A DNA stretch of 5,782 bases from Porticoccaceae bacterium (GTDB taxonomy: Bacteria; Pseudomonadota; Gammaproteobacteria; Pseudomonadales; Porticoccaceae): contig DNBN01000059.1 in NCBI GenBank assembly GCA_003491845.1, positions 1 to 5,782 on the forward strand. The letters are read 5' to 3'. The stretch's first letter is position 1; every line of letters starts with the position of its first letter. The notes under the pieces are model-generated. The model searched no databases. It was given only the letters and a program-made list of their open reading frames with translations, and was not told where the DNA came from. Both the position numbers and the translations under genes were made by a program. Below are positions 1-5,768 of this stretch, in pieces.

Positions 1-1502
1 TTAAAGAGCGCGCTAAGACCATCGGCAACCCAATTGAGCGTGAAGGATAACTCAGCATAACGTTCACCAGTATCTTTCACACTATCATTACCAGCATACA
101 ACTCTATTGTAACGTTTGCTGAGCCTCGCCCAGACGGTATAACCCTAATAGGTATGCTTGCCATCGGCAGCTTGGCTGAAGAAACGTTCGCTAATAAGTT
201 CGCAATATTGTCACCATCTAATGACTGAGACACCATATCAATAGTCGCGGTGTTACTGGTGATACTGAGCTCTGTAAACAACTCACCATAACCGCTTGCA
301 GGATCAAAATCAGTCACAATTGCTTCAACTCCATCATCCAACACAAAAGAGCTAGAGGGCAATACAGTGACTTTTAGAGTGTCTGGAAGAGCATATCGCT
401 CTGCACTATTCCTAAGGAACAACCAGTCATCAGTCGACACTGTGACTTCTGCATATGTTGATACAGAGGCCGCTAAGTATAAGGTTGCTTGGTTTCTCAG
501 TGAGTTCCAAACCACATCTCTAGCCAATGGAAGCTTTTCATTAGCACTGTCGACCACATATAAATCAGGTAAGGTCGCATACAGGTTTAAGCGGTTTGCA
601 AAACTTACAACAATACGTTTATCCGCATATTGGGATGAGACACCGGATAGTGTGCTGCTGGTAGATTTTCTAACTTGGTTTGCGCTGCCGATAATTTCAG
701 ATTCACCCGCTCCATTAAGAACCTCCTCAAAAGCCAAGGCACTGTCACCATCCGATAGAAACGCATCTAATTTACCTTCAGCTTTATAATAACGGTTGTC
801 AGAAGAGTCCTTGAAGTACGCTATCACACGATCGCCAGCGATAATCACATTCTGAACGCCCGGAGGCGCCTGACAGCTCTGATCTGGGCAGACATAATAA
901 CTGTCCGGGAAACGTGCCGGACTGTTACGAATATTTTCATAGTCAGTACGAATAGAGGCAAAGTCTACTAGCTCAGCACAGCGCTGAGCCTCTGTCTCCG
1001 TATTAAACACACAGAAGCTTGATCTTTCAGCTTCAGGATTGGGGATTTCAATAGAAATTCCCTCTCCATTTTCCTGAAGCAACTCATAACCGTTATTGTA
1101 CTGGCTTGGGTCATATATGGTCTGATCAATACTGGCCATATTTTGTATTGTCTCGAGGGGCAATACAAACGTACGCTGTTCAGTTTCACCAGCAGCTGTG
1201 ACTACTTCATAATTGAGGGTAACGTCGGCTGTTTCATCACCCGAGCGAACATAATACCAAAGATCTGGATCACTAAGCTTGATAAAGCTTCCTAGTGTTC
1301 CGGGTAGATCAATGTACATCTGCTGCAATAAAGAGTACGAAACACCCTCCACTGAGGCTACCCTATCTTTGGAAAGCATAGAGTATTTTGATGCAATCCA
1401 ATTGTCCGAAAAGGCTAAGTCGCGATAGCGAATACGTGTTCCCGTACCACTTTCACTGTAAATGTTCGGCCCACTTGAATCTTCCACCCCCAATGAAACG
1501 GT
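1..1502 (-). other. Unassigned C-terminal third of the lipoprotein (residues 1301-1800)
   Basis: The translation is clean and coding-like throughout but matches no family I recognise. It is rich in beta-type patterns, for example DVTLNYEVV (about 1391-1399), RIVVSFANRLNLYATLP and ANVTIELYAGN. It holds four cysteines in two pairs (C1464/C1475 and C1505/C1510), which could form disulfides. The last 130 or so residues look like an Ig-like or other beta sandwich (LKVTVLPSSSFVLDDG, then ASIPIRVIPSGRGSANVTI). The true C-terminus is outside the window. Confidence 0.5.
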
Positions 1503-4500
1503 TAGATCACGAACAGCGTCAGTCATCTCCAAACCATACACTGATTCTTTTTGCCATAGATTACCGTAAGTATCTATGACGCCATTGCTCACACCTTGAG
1601 CAATGGTAAACTGACTACCGTCCCAAGATAAGGCACCATCGGTACCAATAAACCGATCACCATTCTTGATGATTCTAAAATCACTAAACTCAATTTCATC
1701 GATTTCGTCGCCACTCAATACGTTAAAAGCCGACATATATGATGTCGTTCCACCGCCACCTTCAGGGTAAACACTAAAGGTCACACCAACATGGTCGTCA
1801 TCCAACCAAACAATGTTATCAACCTGGCGGGCAAAACCACTTGGTGGCTGTCGAGATGGATCGAAGGAAACAAGCTCTCCATCGAGAGTTAATAACCGTG
1901 GACCCGCTGAGGTGTTAACCACCGATGTGCCATCCGCACGAAATGACATGGCTTTCCGCTGATAATCGTCACGCCAAACCAAGCTCTGACTTACCGGCTG
2001 GACTTCTGCGTCATCGACCTCTAGTAAACAGGTAAATGTTCTTTCTTTGTCGAGATCAACCCTATACAACTGACACCACTCATCATCCAATCCCTGCTTA
2101 TCTCGCAGTGAGCCCTGTATAGTGGGACTTGTTAGGTAATACAATTCATTTCCACTTGGGCTAAGAATAGCTTCCGCGGCGAAAAAAGTATCAGTCGTAA
2201 GAATAGCATCGCCGACCTCTGAGCCGTCTGCATCCCAGTTGACTAGGTTAGTCTGATTGGAAAGGATGGTACCCTCCCCCTGCGCAATGACCGGGGCGGC
2301 GAACCATGACACTACCCGGGCAAGCCAAGAGGTGTCTTGAACTGAGAACCTATTAAAGACTATGGTTTGCTGACCACTTTCACGGAGGCTTTCAGAAATA
2401 CCTGCGTCTGTAACCGTGTCCAGATCAAAGATAGCGGCACTGCTGTTAGTTGAGTCATTAGGCGCAGCATCGTACATATCGTAGACCCCATCACCATCAG
2501 TATCCGTAAAGTTGCGAGAGTCTACTGGATACTCGTCAAAACTGTCGGCAACACCATCACCATCATCATCAGTATCGATATTATTCCCAATGTTGTCACC
2601 GTCGGTATCCAACCACTCGCTGGCATCTAAGGGGAAGGCATCATCATCATTATTGAAACCATCATTATCTTTATCAGGATCATTGGCATCAGGCACGCCA
2701 TCCCCATCTATATCCCGACTAGCGGAAACAAAGCTGACTTGGGGGTCTAGTGGCGCTGCATCATAATAATCCTCGAGACCATCGTTGTCCGAGTCGATGG
2801 TTGTACAGCTATTAATTGTAGGGTTTTCAGATGCTAGATAATTGGTTATTTCTTGCGTTCCATCCGGTAACGTTCGAGTCTCCGAGTAAGAACCATCATT
2901 TGCCCTAGTGATCGTAACGCTGACATCACCATCCAAATATTTCTTGCTACGATACACGCTATTTGCTTGGGCAAGCCCCTTTTGACAGAATAACTTAGGG
3001 AGTGAATCTACGTATGCCACGAGAGCCTTTGGATTAAGATTATCAATATTTGCTTGGTAATCAGTCCAATCAGATAGCTGTTGTTTGGCCACCGTGTAGT
3101 CAAAGGTGAACTGCGAGCCCTGAGACTCGTATTCAGAATAACTTTCGCCCCAAAATACATACCGTGTTTGACTTGATGCAGCAAAACTTTCGAATGCACA
3201 ATCATCAATTGAGTTTGAACTTACGTTGTAGCTTGTGAGGTTAACTAGCTCATAGGACTTTGCATCCTCGGTGTAGGTAATTTGTTCTTGATAATTACAG
3301 CTGTAGTCAGAGGCATCACCACCTCGAGATTCAATTTCTTTATTCAGACCAAATGTTAGATCTGGATTAGTGCGACTAGAGCTTCCCGATCGCTCGGATT
3401 GATAGATTAAGCGAATATCAGTTTCAAGGTCATCACTGATTTTTTTGAGGTCAACAAAGGTAACGTCACCGTCCTGATAGGCGGTTTCTCGATACCAAGC
3501 ATTAGGATATAACTCATCACCATCCATGCTACTGAATACAAAGTAATTTACTTCTGCATAATCAGCTTGAGGATATTCCGCCCGCAATTCGGCAGTCTCA
3601 GCAAAGCTCTTTTTTAGGCCCTTTACAATCAACTCTGCCTTCGTAGATAGATCTTCATCGTCGTTAGCAATATAATCAGCAAAGATCTTGTTTGCAGGAA
3701 TATTGTAGTGGCGAACAACATTTGAGATGGACGTGGATAAGGATTCCTGGAATGAAGGTAAAGAAGAGATATTTTCCTTAACTGTTTGACAGGTTAAATC
3801 ACTACCAACTCCTTCCTTGAGAAGTTTTTCTATTTCATCCCACAGTACAGAAGTAAGTGGTGTGACATTTAGTTGCTCAGATGACTCTACAAATCCAAAC
3901 GTAGGGGGTAGCACCATACTAAACGCACTTGTCACCGTACCTAAATCTGCATCAACCGCCCCAACAGGCACATCAACACGGACGGGAACGTAGGCGAGGC
4001 ATTCTTTCTGGCTATCTGTCAACGAAAACTCAAACGAACCCAAATCTGATGAAATGACTTTAGCCTCATTATTATCCTGAATCCCATTGAAGTTAGTATC
4101 AAGATAAATGGTTGCTCCTGAGATATAACCATCGATAACCTTTCCGGATAATAGATTTTTACCTGTATTTACAGCGATTGCATCAACGACAATATTGACC
4201 AATTCGACAAAGGCCGCGACAGTAATCTCGCCAGAGGCCAGTGAGACAATCTTTGATTGCACATCTTCTTGCACAGCCTTAACGATATCAGCAGCTGAGG
4301 CAGAGGTGGGATCGATAGTAACATCAGCAATTACATTATTGACTCTGGCTATAATGGTCGCGATGGCGCTAAGCACATCCGCATCGACAGACCCATCAGT
4401 GATCACCTCGTTTACTGAGGCAACAAAAATTGACTGCATTGACTCTGCAGAGGCGAGATCTATGCCCTCCGCAGACTGTGCGACTGCGACAATTTTTGCC

Positions 4501-5402
4501 GCCACAATCTTAGAAATATCAAATGCTGAGGTACCGGCATCCGCAGAACCCTCTATTACATTGCTGATTGCCTGCATAGCAGTGGCAATCTGTTGGCTGA
4601 TGCGCTGCACTGCCTGAGCATTTGCATCGCCGCTCTCAGCTGCTGCCCAACCATCTGCGCTGAGCACATCATCAAGTGAAGAGCCAAGACCTAATGAGAT
4701 CAGAAATGCAGCCCGATCAGCCTCGGATTCAATGCCTACCAGTACAGTGGTTAAAGGCGTAATCGCGACCGGCGCTGAAGCCGATCTAATTTCTGACACT
4801 AGTGCAATATTCTCAAACACTTTGCCCGTGTGTGTATCCGTACCCCCAATGGATACAATTGAAGCGGGGAACGTCGCGGGTACTGGAAGCGAGTAGTTAC
4901 CCCCAGCATCAGTTAAGACAACTGACTCATTGGCATCCTGAATACCGTCGCCATTTAAATCAATATGCACCGATGCACCAGCTACTGGACCGTCTACTAC
5001 GCGCCCCTCTGTTGCATTGGTAACTGTTATAGCCACCGTGAATGACGCCTCGTTAACAGAGTCAGAAGCGACTATGGTTAGGTTGTAGACATTATCACCC
5101 CCCCCATCAGCAGGCGCTTCGAAATCAGGGACTTGAATAAATCTAAGATCACCTCCTGAAGATAGCGTGAATGCCGCGGCATCGGTGCCTTCTAAACTGA
5201 GTGTTACGGCAGCATTTTCAGGATCGGAAGCACTATATGCATTGGTAAGCTGCACGCCCTCTAACACCTCAACAGCTTGGTCGCCTGTAACGGTCGGTGC
5301 CAAGTTTGTTGCAACGGGCTCAGTGCCACCGCCACCGCCACCGCCACCGCCACAGGCTGCAAGAAAGAGAGTCAGTGAAAAGATGGCAAGAAAGTTTTTC
5401 AT
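1..5402 (-). CDS. Giant multidomain lipoprotein (cadherin-like, EF-hand-loop modules, TSP3 repeats), 3' end beyond window
   Basis: An uninterrupted frame of 1800 codons runs from ATG at 5402-5400 to the left edge without a stop; the next codon begins AA, so the gene continues. Seen in order: signal peptide with lipobox (1-17), Gly9 (18-26), cadherin-like domain (about 35-129), calcium-loop module A (132-224), Ala-rich helical stretch (225-418), module B (419-524), mixed helical and beta region with six cysteines counting C468 (C538, C702, C735, C806, C866), TSP3 repeats (870-984), propeller-like strands (about 1045-1300) and an unassigned C-terminal third. Exported lipoproteins of this kind usually act in surface adhesion or binding, with calcium stiffening the repeats; no enzyme motif was seen. 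The 5402 start is chosen because it gives a textbook 17-residue lipoprotein signal (M-K-N start) with GGA 8 bases upstream; an in-frame ATG at 5444-5442 would add 14 residues and lacks a ribosome site. No partner gene is visible. The coding call is near certain; the specific function is unknown. Confidence 0.96.
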   Translation of the reverse strand, partial: MKNFLAIFSLTLFLAACGGGGGGGGGTEPVATNLAPTVTGDQAVEVLEGVQLTNAYSASDPENAAVTLSLEGTDAAAFTLSSGGDLRFIQVPDFEAPADGGGDNVYNLTIVASDSVNEASFTVAITVTNATEGRVVDGPVAGASVHIDLNGDGIQDANESVVLTDAGGNYSLPVPATFPASIVSIGGTDTHTGKVFENIALVSEIRSASAPVAITPLTTVLVGIESEADRAAFLISLGLGSSLDDVLSADGWAAAESGDANAQAVQRISQQIATAMQAISNVIEGSADAGTSAFDISKIVAAKIVAVAQSAEGIDLASAESMQSIFVASVNEVITDGSVDADVLSAIATIIARVNNVIADVTIDPTSASAADIVKAVQEDVQSKIVSLASGEITVAAFVELVNIVVDAIAVNTGKNLLSGKVIDGYISGATIYLDTNFNGIQDNNEAKVISSDLGSFEFSLTDSQKECLAYVPVRVDVPVGAVDADLGTVTSAFSMVLPPTFGFVESSEQLNVTPLTSVLWDEIEKLLKEGVGSDLTCQTVKENISSLPSFQESLSTSISNVVRHYNIPANKIFADYIANDDEDLSTKAELIVKGLKKSFAETAELRAEYPQADYAEVNYFVFSSMDGDELYPNAWYRETAYQDGDVTFVDLKKISDDLETDIRLIYQSERSGSSSRTNPDLTFGLNKEIESRGGDASDYSCNYQEQITYTEDAKSYELVNLTSYNVSSNSIDDCAFESFAASSQTRYVFWGESYSEYESQGSQFTFDYTVAKQQLSDWTDYQANIDNLNPKALVAYVDSLPKLFCQKGLAQANSVYRSKKYLDGDVSVTITRANDGSYSETRTLPDGTQEITNYLASENPTINSCTTIDSDNDGLEDYYDAAPLDPQVSFVSASRDIDGDGVPDANDPDKDNDGFNNDDDAFPLDASEWLDTDGDNIGNNIDTDDDGDGVADSFDEYPVDSRNFTDTDGDGVYDMYDAAPNDSTNSSAAIFDLDTVTDAGISESLRESGQQTIVFNRFSVQDTSWLARVVSWFAAPVIAQGEGTILSNQTNLVNWDADGSEVGDAILTTDTFFAAEAILSPSGNELYYLTSPTIQGSLRDKQGLDDEWCQLYRVDLDKERTFTCLLEVDDAEVQPVSQSLVWRDDYQRKAMSFRADGTSVVNTSAGPRLLTLDGELVSFDPSRQPPSGFARQVDNIVWLDDDHVGVTFSVYPEGGGGTTSYMSAFNVLSGDEIDEIEFSDFRIIKNGDRFIGTDGALSWDGSQFTIAQGVSNGVIDTYGNLWQKESVYGLEMTDAVRDLTVSLGVEDSSGPNIYSESGTGTRIRYRDLAFSDNWIASKYSMLSKDRVASVEGVSYSLLQQMYIDLPGTLGSFIKLSDPDLWYYVRSGDETADVTLNYEVVTAAGETEQRTFVLPLETIQNMASIDQTIYDPSQYNNGYELLQENGEGISIEIPNPEAERSSFCVFNTETEAQRCAELVDFASIRTDYENIRNSPARFPDSYYVCPDQSCQAPPGVQNVIIAGDRVIAYFKDSSDNRYYKAEGKLDAFLSDGDSALAFEEVLNGAGESEIIGSANQVRKSTSSTLSGVSSQYADKRIVVSFANRLNLYATLPDLYVVDSANEKLPLARDVVWNSLRNQATLYLAASVSTYAEVTVSTDDWLFLRNSAERYALPDTLKVTVLPSSSFVLDDGVEAIVTDFDPASGYGELFTELSITSNTATIDMVSQSLDGDNIANLLANVSSAKLPMASIPIRVIPSGRGSANVTIELYAGNDSVKDTGERYAELSFTLNWVADGLSALF
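1503..2270 (-). other. Possible beta-propeller-like region (residues about 1045-1300)
   Basis: After the TSP3 block come repeated strand-turn units of TolB/WD40-like appearance: S1081-P-S-G-N-E-L-Y-Y-L-T-S, S1153-F-R-A-D-G-T-S, RLLTLDGELVSFD, VDNIVWLDDDHVGVTFS, FRIIKNGDRFIGTDGALSWDG and GVIDTYGNLWQ. The SPxG/ADG turns followed by alternating hydrophobic strands fit propeller blades, but repeat length is irregular and I could not define a blade number. C1110 and C1125 flank one strand pair and could form a disulfide once exported. Another all-beta fold is possible. Confidence 0.4.
2451..2795 (-). other. Thrombospondin type 3 (TSP3) calcium-binding repeats (residues 870-984)
   Basis: About six aspartate-rich calcium motifs are visible: D870-S-D-N-D-G, D897-I-D-G-D-G, D910-K-D-N-D-G, D932-T-D-G-D, D943-T-D-D-D-G-D-G and D967-T-D-G-D-G. 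They alternate with a D-[AE]-[AFY]-P-x-D spacer seen four times (881-886, 921-926, 956-961, 978-983). This is the TSP3 pattern known from thrombospondins and bacterial OmpA-like and surface proteins, where the Asp side chains wrap calcium ions into a rigid stalk. Here it separates the N-terminal modules from the C-terminal half, so a stalk or spacer role is inferred. Confidence 0.9.
2916..2960 (-). repeat. Internal protein repeat, second copy (residues 815-829)
   Basis: The residues SVYRSKKYLDGDVSV match the first copy at 635-649 in seven of fifteen positions. The strands after it (VTITRANDGSYSETRTLPDGT) look like a beta meander leading into the TSP3 block. The two copies are 180 residues apart. 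Confidence 0.45.
3456..3500 (-). repeat. Internal protein repeat, first copy (residues 635-649)
   Basis: The residues AWYRETAYQDGDVTF resemble SVYRSKKYLDGDVSV at 815-829 (positions 2916-2960), sharing Y-R, the second Y and D-G-D-V. Both copies sit at the start of beta-looking segments. This suggests that the region between module B and the TSP3 block contains two diverged copies of one domain. I do not recognise the domain. Confidence 0.45.
3831..4148 (-). other. Calcium-loop module B: EF-hand-type loop plus TPLTSVL motif (residues 419-524)
   Basis: This is a second copy of module A. It starts G-K-V-I-D-G-Y-I-S-G-A and has the loop D435-T-N437-F-N439-G-I-Q-D443-N-N-E446, again with acceptable residues at EF-hand positions 1, 3, 5, 9 and 12 and Gly at 6. 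It ends in NVTPLTSVL (512-520). By eye 15 or so residues of the roughly 43-residue core match module A, including GIQD, so the two are diverged duplicates. C468 lies after the loop and has no counterpart in module A. Confidence 0.75.
4149..4730 (-). other. Alanine-rich, probably helical stretch (residues 225-418)
   Basis: Between the two calcium-loop modules lie about 190 residues dominated by Ala, Ile, Val, Ser, Gln and Asp with almost no Pro or aromatic residues and no Cys. Examples are AQAVQRISQQIATAMQAIS and DISKIVAAKIVAVAQ. The spacing of hydrophobic residues suits amphipathic helices separated by short turns that contain Asp, Gly and Ser. No known family was recognised. The strong Ala/Ile/Val bias also produces a long antisense open frame here, which is not taken as a gene. 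Confidence 0.6.
4731..5009 (-). other. Calcium-loop module A: EF-hand-type loop plus TPLTTVL motif (residues 132-224)
   Basis: The module starts G-R-V-V-D-G-P-V-A-G-A and carries the loop D148-L-N150-G-D152-G-I-Q-D156-A-N-E159. This fills positions 1, 3, 5, 9 and 12 of a canonical EF-hand with Gly at 6. The following LTDAGGNYSL resembles the closing strands of CNA-B/SdrD B-like or carboxypeptidase-regulatory-like beta sandwiches. About 55 residues later comes ITPLTTVL (214-221), a motif I associate with large gammaproteobacterial lipoproteins. It is repeated as module B further along the protein. Calcium binding is inferred from the loop. Confidence 0.75.
5016..5300 (-). other. Cadherin-like domain (residues about 35-129)
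   Basis: The segment begins APTVTG and has the bacterial cadherin-repeat pattern: D60-P-E-N followed by a strand (AAVTLSLEG), then AFTL, LRF, P92-D-F-E95 with D99, then D103-N-V-Y-N-L-T-I-V-A-S-D114 and the closing strand VAITVTN. The DxE/PDFE/ASD acidic residues match the positions that bind calcium between cadherin repeats. Only one copy is present, at the mature N-terminus. Cadherin-like domains in bacterial surface proteins mostly mediate protein or carbohydrate contacts; that role here is inferred. Confidence 0.8.
5325..5351 (-). repeat. (GGTGGC)n microsatellite encoding a Gly9 linker
   Basis: Directly after the lipidated Cys17, codons 18-26 alternate GGC and GGT and encode nine glycines, followed by Thr-Glu-Pro. 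At the DNA level this is four and a half copies of a hexanucleotide. A flexible glycine or serine tether after the lipobox is common in surface lipoproteins and spaces the folded part from the membrane. Because the unit is six bases, copy-number change would alter linker length by two residues without breaking the frame. Confidence 0.9.
5352..5402 (-). other. Type II (lipoprotein) signal peptide with lipobox
   Basis: Residues 1-17 read MKNFLAIFSLTLFLAAC. There is one basic residue (K2), a hydrophobic core at 4-14, and the lipobox L14-A15-A16-C17, the recognition site of signal peptidase II. Cleavage before Cys17 would leave it as the lipid-modified N-terminus. Position +2 is Gly, not Asp, so under the enterobacterial Lol rule the protein would go to the outer membrane. 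Whether it then faces the periplasm or the cell surface cannot be read from the sequence. Confidence 0.93.
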
Positions 5403-5410
5403 TTTAAAAA

Positions 5411-5413
5411 TCC
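5411..5413 (-). promoter_or_regulatory. Weak ribosome-binding site for the lipoprotein gene
   Basis: On the minus strand, CTTGGATTTTTAAAATG places a GGA core 8 bases before the ATG at 5402. It is a short match to the Shine-Dalgarno consensus in an otherwise AT-rich leader. No comparable site precedes the alternative upstream ATG at 5444-5442, so this site supports the 5402 start. Confidence 0.5.
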
Positions 5414-5457
5414 AAGATTTATAGTTATGGTAGTAAATTAACATTTTTTTATGCGGT

Positions 5458-5486
5458 AATATATAGCTATATATGCGAAAAGAACT
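5458..5486 (-). promoter_or_regulatory. AT-rich palindrome and TATA-like hexamers upstream of the lipoprotein gene
   Basis: Positions 5459-5474 form a perfect 16-bp palindrome, ATATATAGCTATATAT. Overlapping it, minus-strand TATATT (5463-5458) matches the sigma-70 -10 consensus in five of six bases and lies about 55 bases before the start codon. I found no good -35 hexamer at 16-18 bases spacing (only AGTTCT or TAGTTC), so this is at best a weak or activator-dependent promoter. The palindrome could be an operator. ATGCG occurs on each side of the core as a direct repeat (5451-5455 and 5473-5477). Confidence 0.3.
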
Positions 5487-5680
5487 AAACTGCTCGTTCA
5501 CACACGTACAAGCGGATTGATGCTTACATTGGGGTATAGGTATGCACACTCGAGACTGTATAAATGTGGCACCTTAATTTAAGCAGGATGCAAATGATTG
5601 AGGCGATTGTGGTTGTGACCTGATCGAAGGTAATGTGTTAGGAGAAGGGAAGGAGAGCGCAAGGGAGCCTATGGAAAGGG

Positions 5681-5696
5681 GCTAGCGACAACTAGC
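5681..5696 (+). other. Small stem-loop (GCTAG/CTAGC)
   Basis: GCTAG at 5681-5685 and CTAGC at 5692-5696 are perfect inverted repeats around a six-base loop. The stem is short. It is listed because two further hairpins follow it within 60 bases. Confidence 0.3.
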
Positions 5697-5714
5697 AGTG
5701 GCTGTTTTAGTAAA

Positions 5715-5732
5715 CGATAAGCCTATTTATCG
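5715..5732 (+). other. Small stem-loop (CGATAA/TTATCG)
   Basis: CGATAA at 5715-5720 pairs perfectly with TTATCG at 5727-5732 around GCCTAT. On the minus strand it is followed by only three T residues, so it is a poor terminator for a gene entering from the right. Confidence 0.3.
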
Positions 5733-5739
5733 CACGTCA

Positions 5740-5768
5740 AAGCCTTTGGCTTCGTTTTGTTATTTTTT
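5740..5768 (+). terminator. Putative Rho-independent terminator, plus strand
   Basis: AAGCC (5740-5744), loop TTT and GGCTT (5748-5752) form a perfect five-base-pair hairpin. It is followed by CG and then a T-rich run (5755-5768, twelve T in fourteen bases). The ACG/CGT flanks could extend the stem past a three-base bulge. Orientation favours plus-strand transcripts, yet no plus-strand gene is visible upstream in the window. It might end an unrecognised small RNA or a read-through transcript. On the minus strand the same hairpin has only TTT after it. Confidence 0.4.

Noticed and set aside
1..3. TTA at the left edge, which reads TAA on the minus strand
   Set aside because: It is out of phase with the lipoprotein: its codons occupy positions 5-3 (TTT) and then 2-1 (AA-). 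The gene therefore does not end inside the window.
367..789. 140-codon open frame on the plus strand
   Set aside because: It is antisense to the intact lipoprotein frame, has no recognisable domain and no upstream ribosome site; treated as a shadow.
968..1189. Minus-strand 73-codon open frame in another phase
   Set aside because: It overlaps the lipoprotein frame on the same strand, whose translation is continuous and domain-like there; no sign of a real second gene or a frameshift.
1503..2270. Enzymatic propeller such as a peptidase or sialidase
   Set aside because: No Asp-box (SxDxGxTW) series, catalytic triad motif or other active-site signature is visible; only generic propeller-like strands.
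4195..4617. 140-codon open frame on the plus strand, Ala/Ser/Thr rich
   Set aside because: It is antisense to the Ala-rich helical part of the lipoprotein. Its composition is the expected mirror of that codon bias, and it has no ribosome site or recognisable motif.
5167..5424. Plus-strand open frame with a run of prolines
   Set aside because: The polyproline is simply the complement of the polyglycine codons, and the frame is antisense to the signal peptide and cadherin-like domain.
5473..5582. Two tiny plus-strand frames of 15 and 20 codons overlapping as TGATG (5473-5520 and 5520-5582)
   Set aside because: The first has no ribosome site and the GGA before the second is only three bases from its ATG. 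The encoded peptides have no leader-peptide features.
5588..5623. 11-codon plus-strand frame MQMIEAIVVVT
   Set aside because: Too short, and the AGG lies directly against the ATG; a chance frame.
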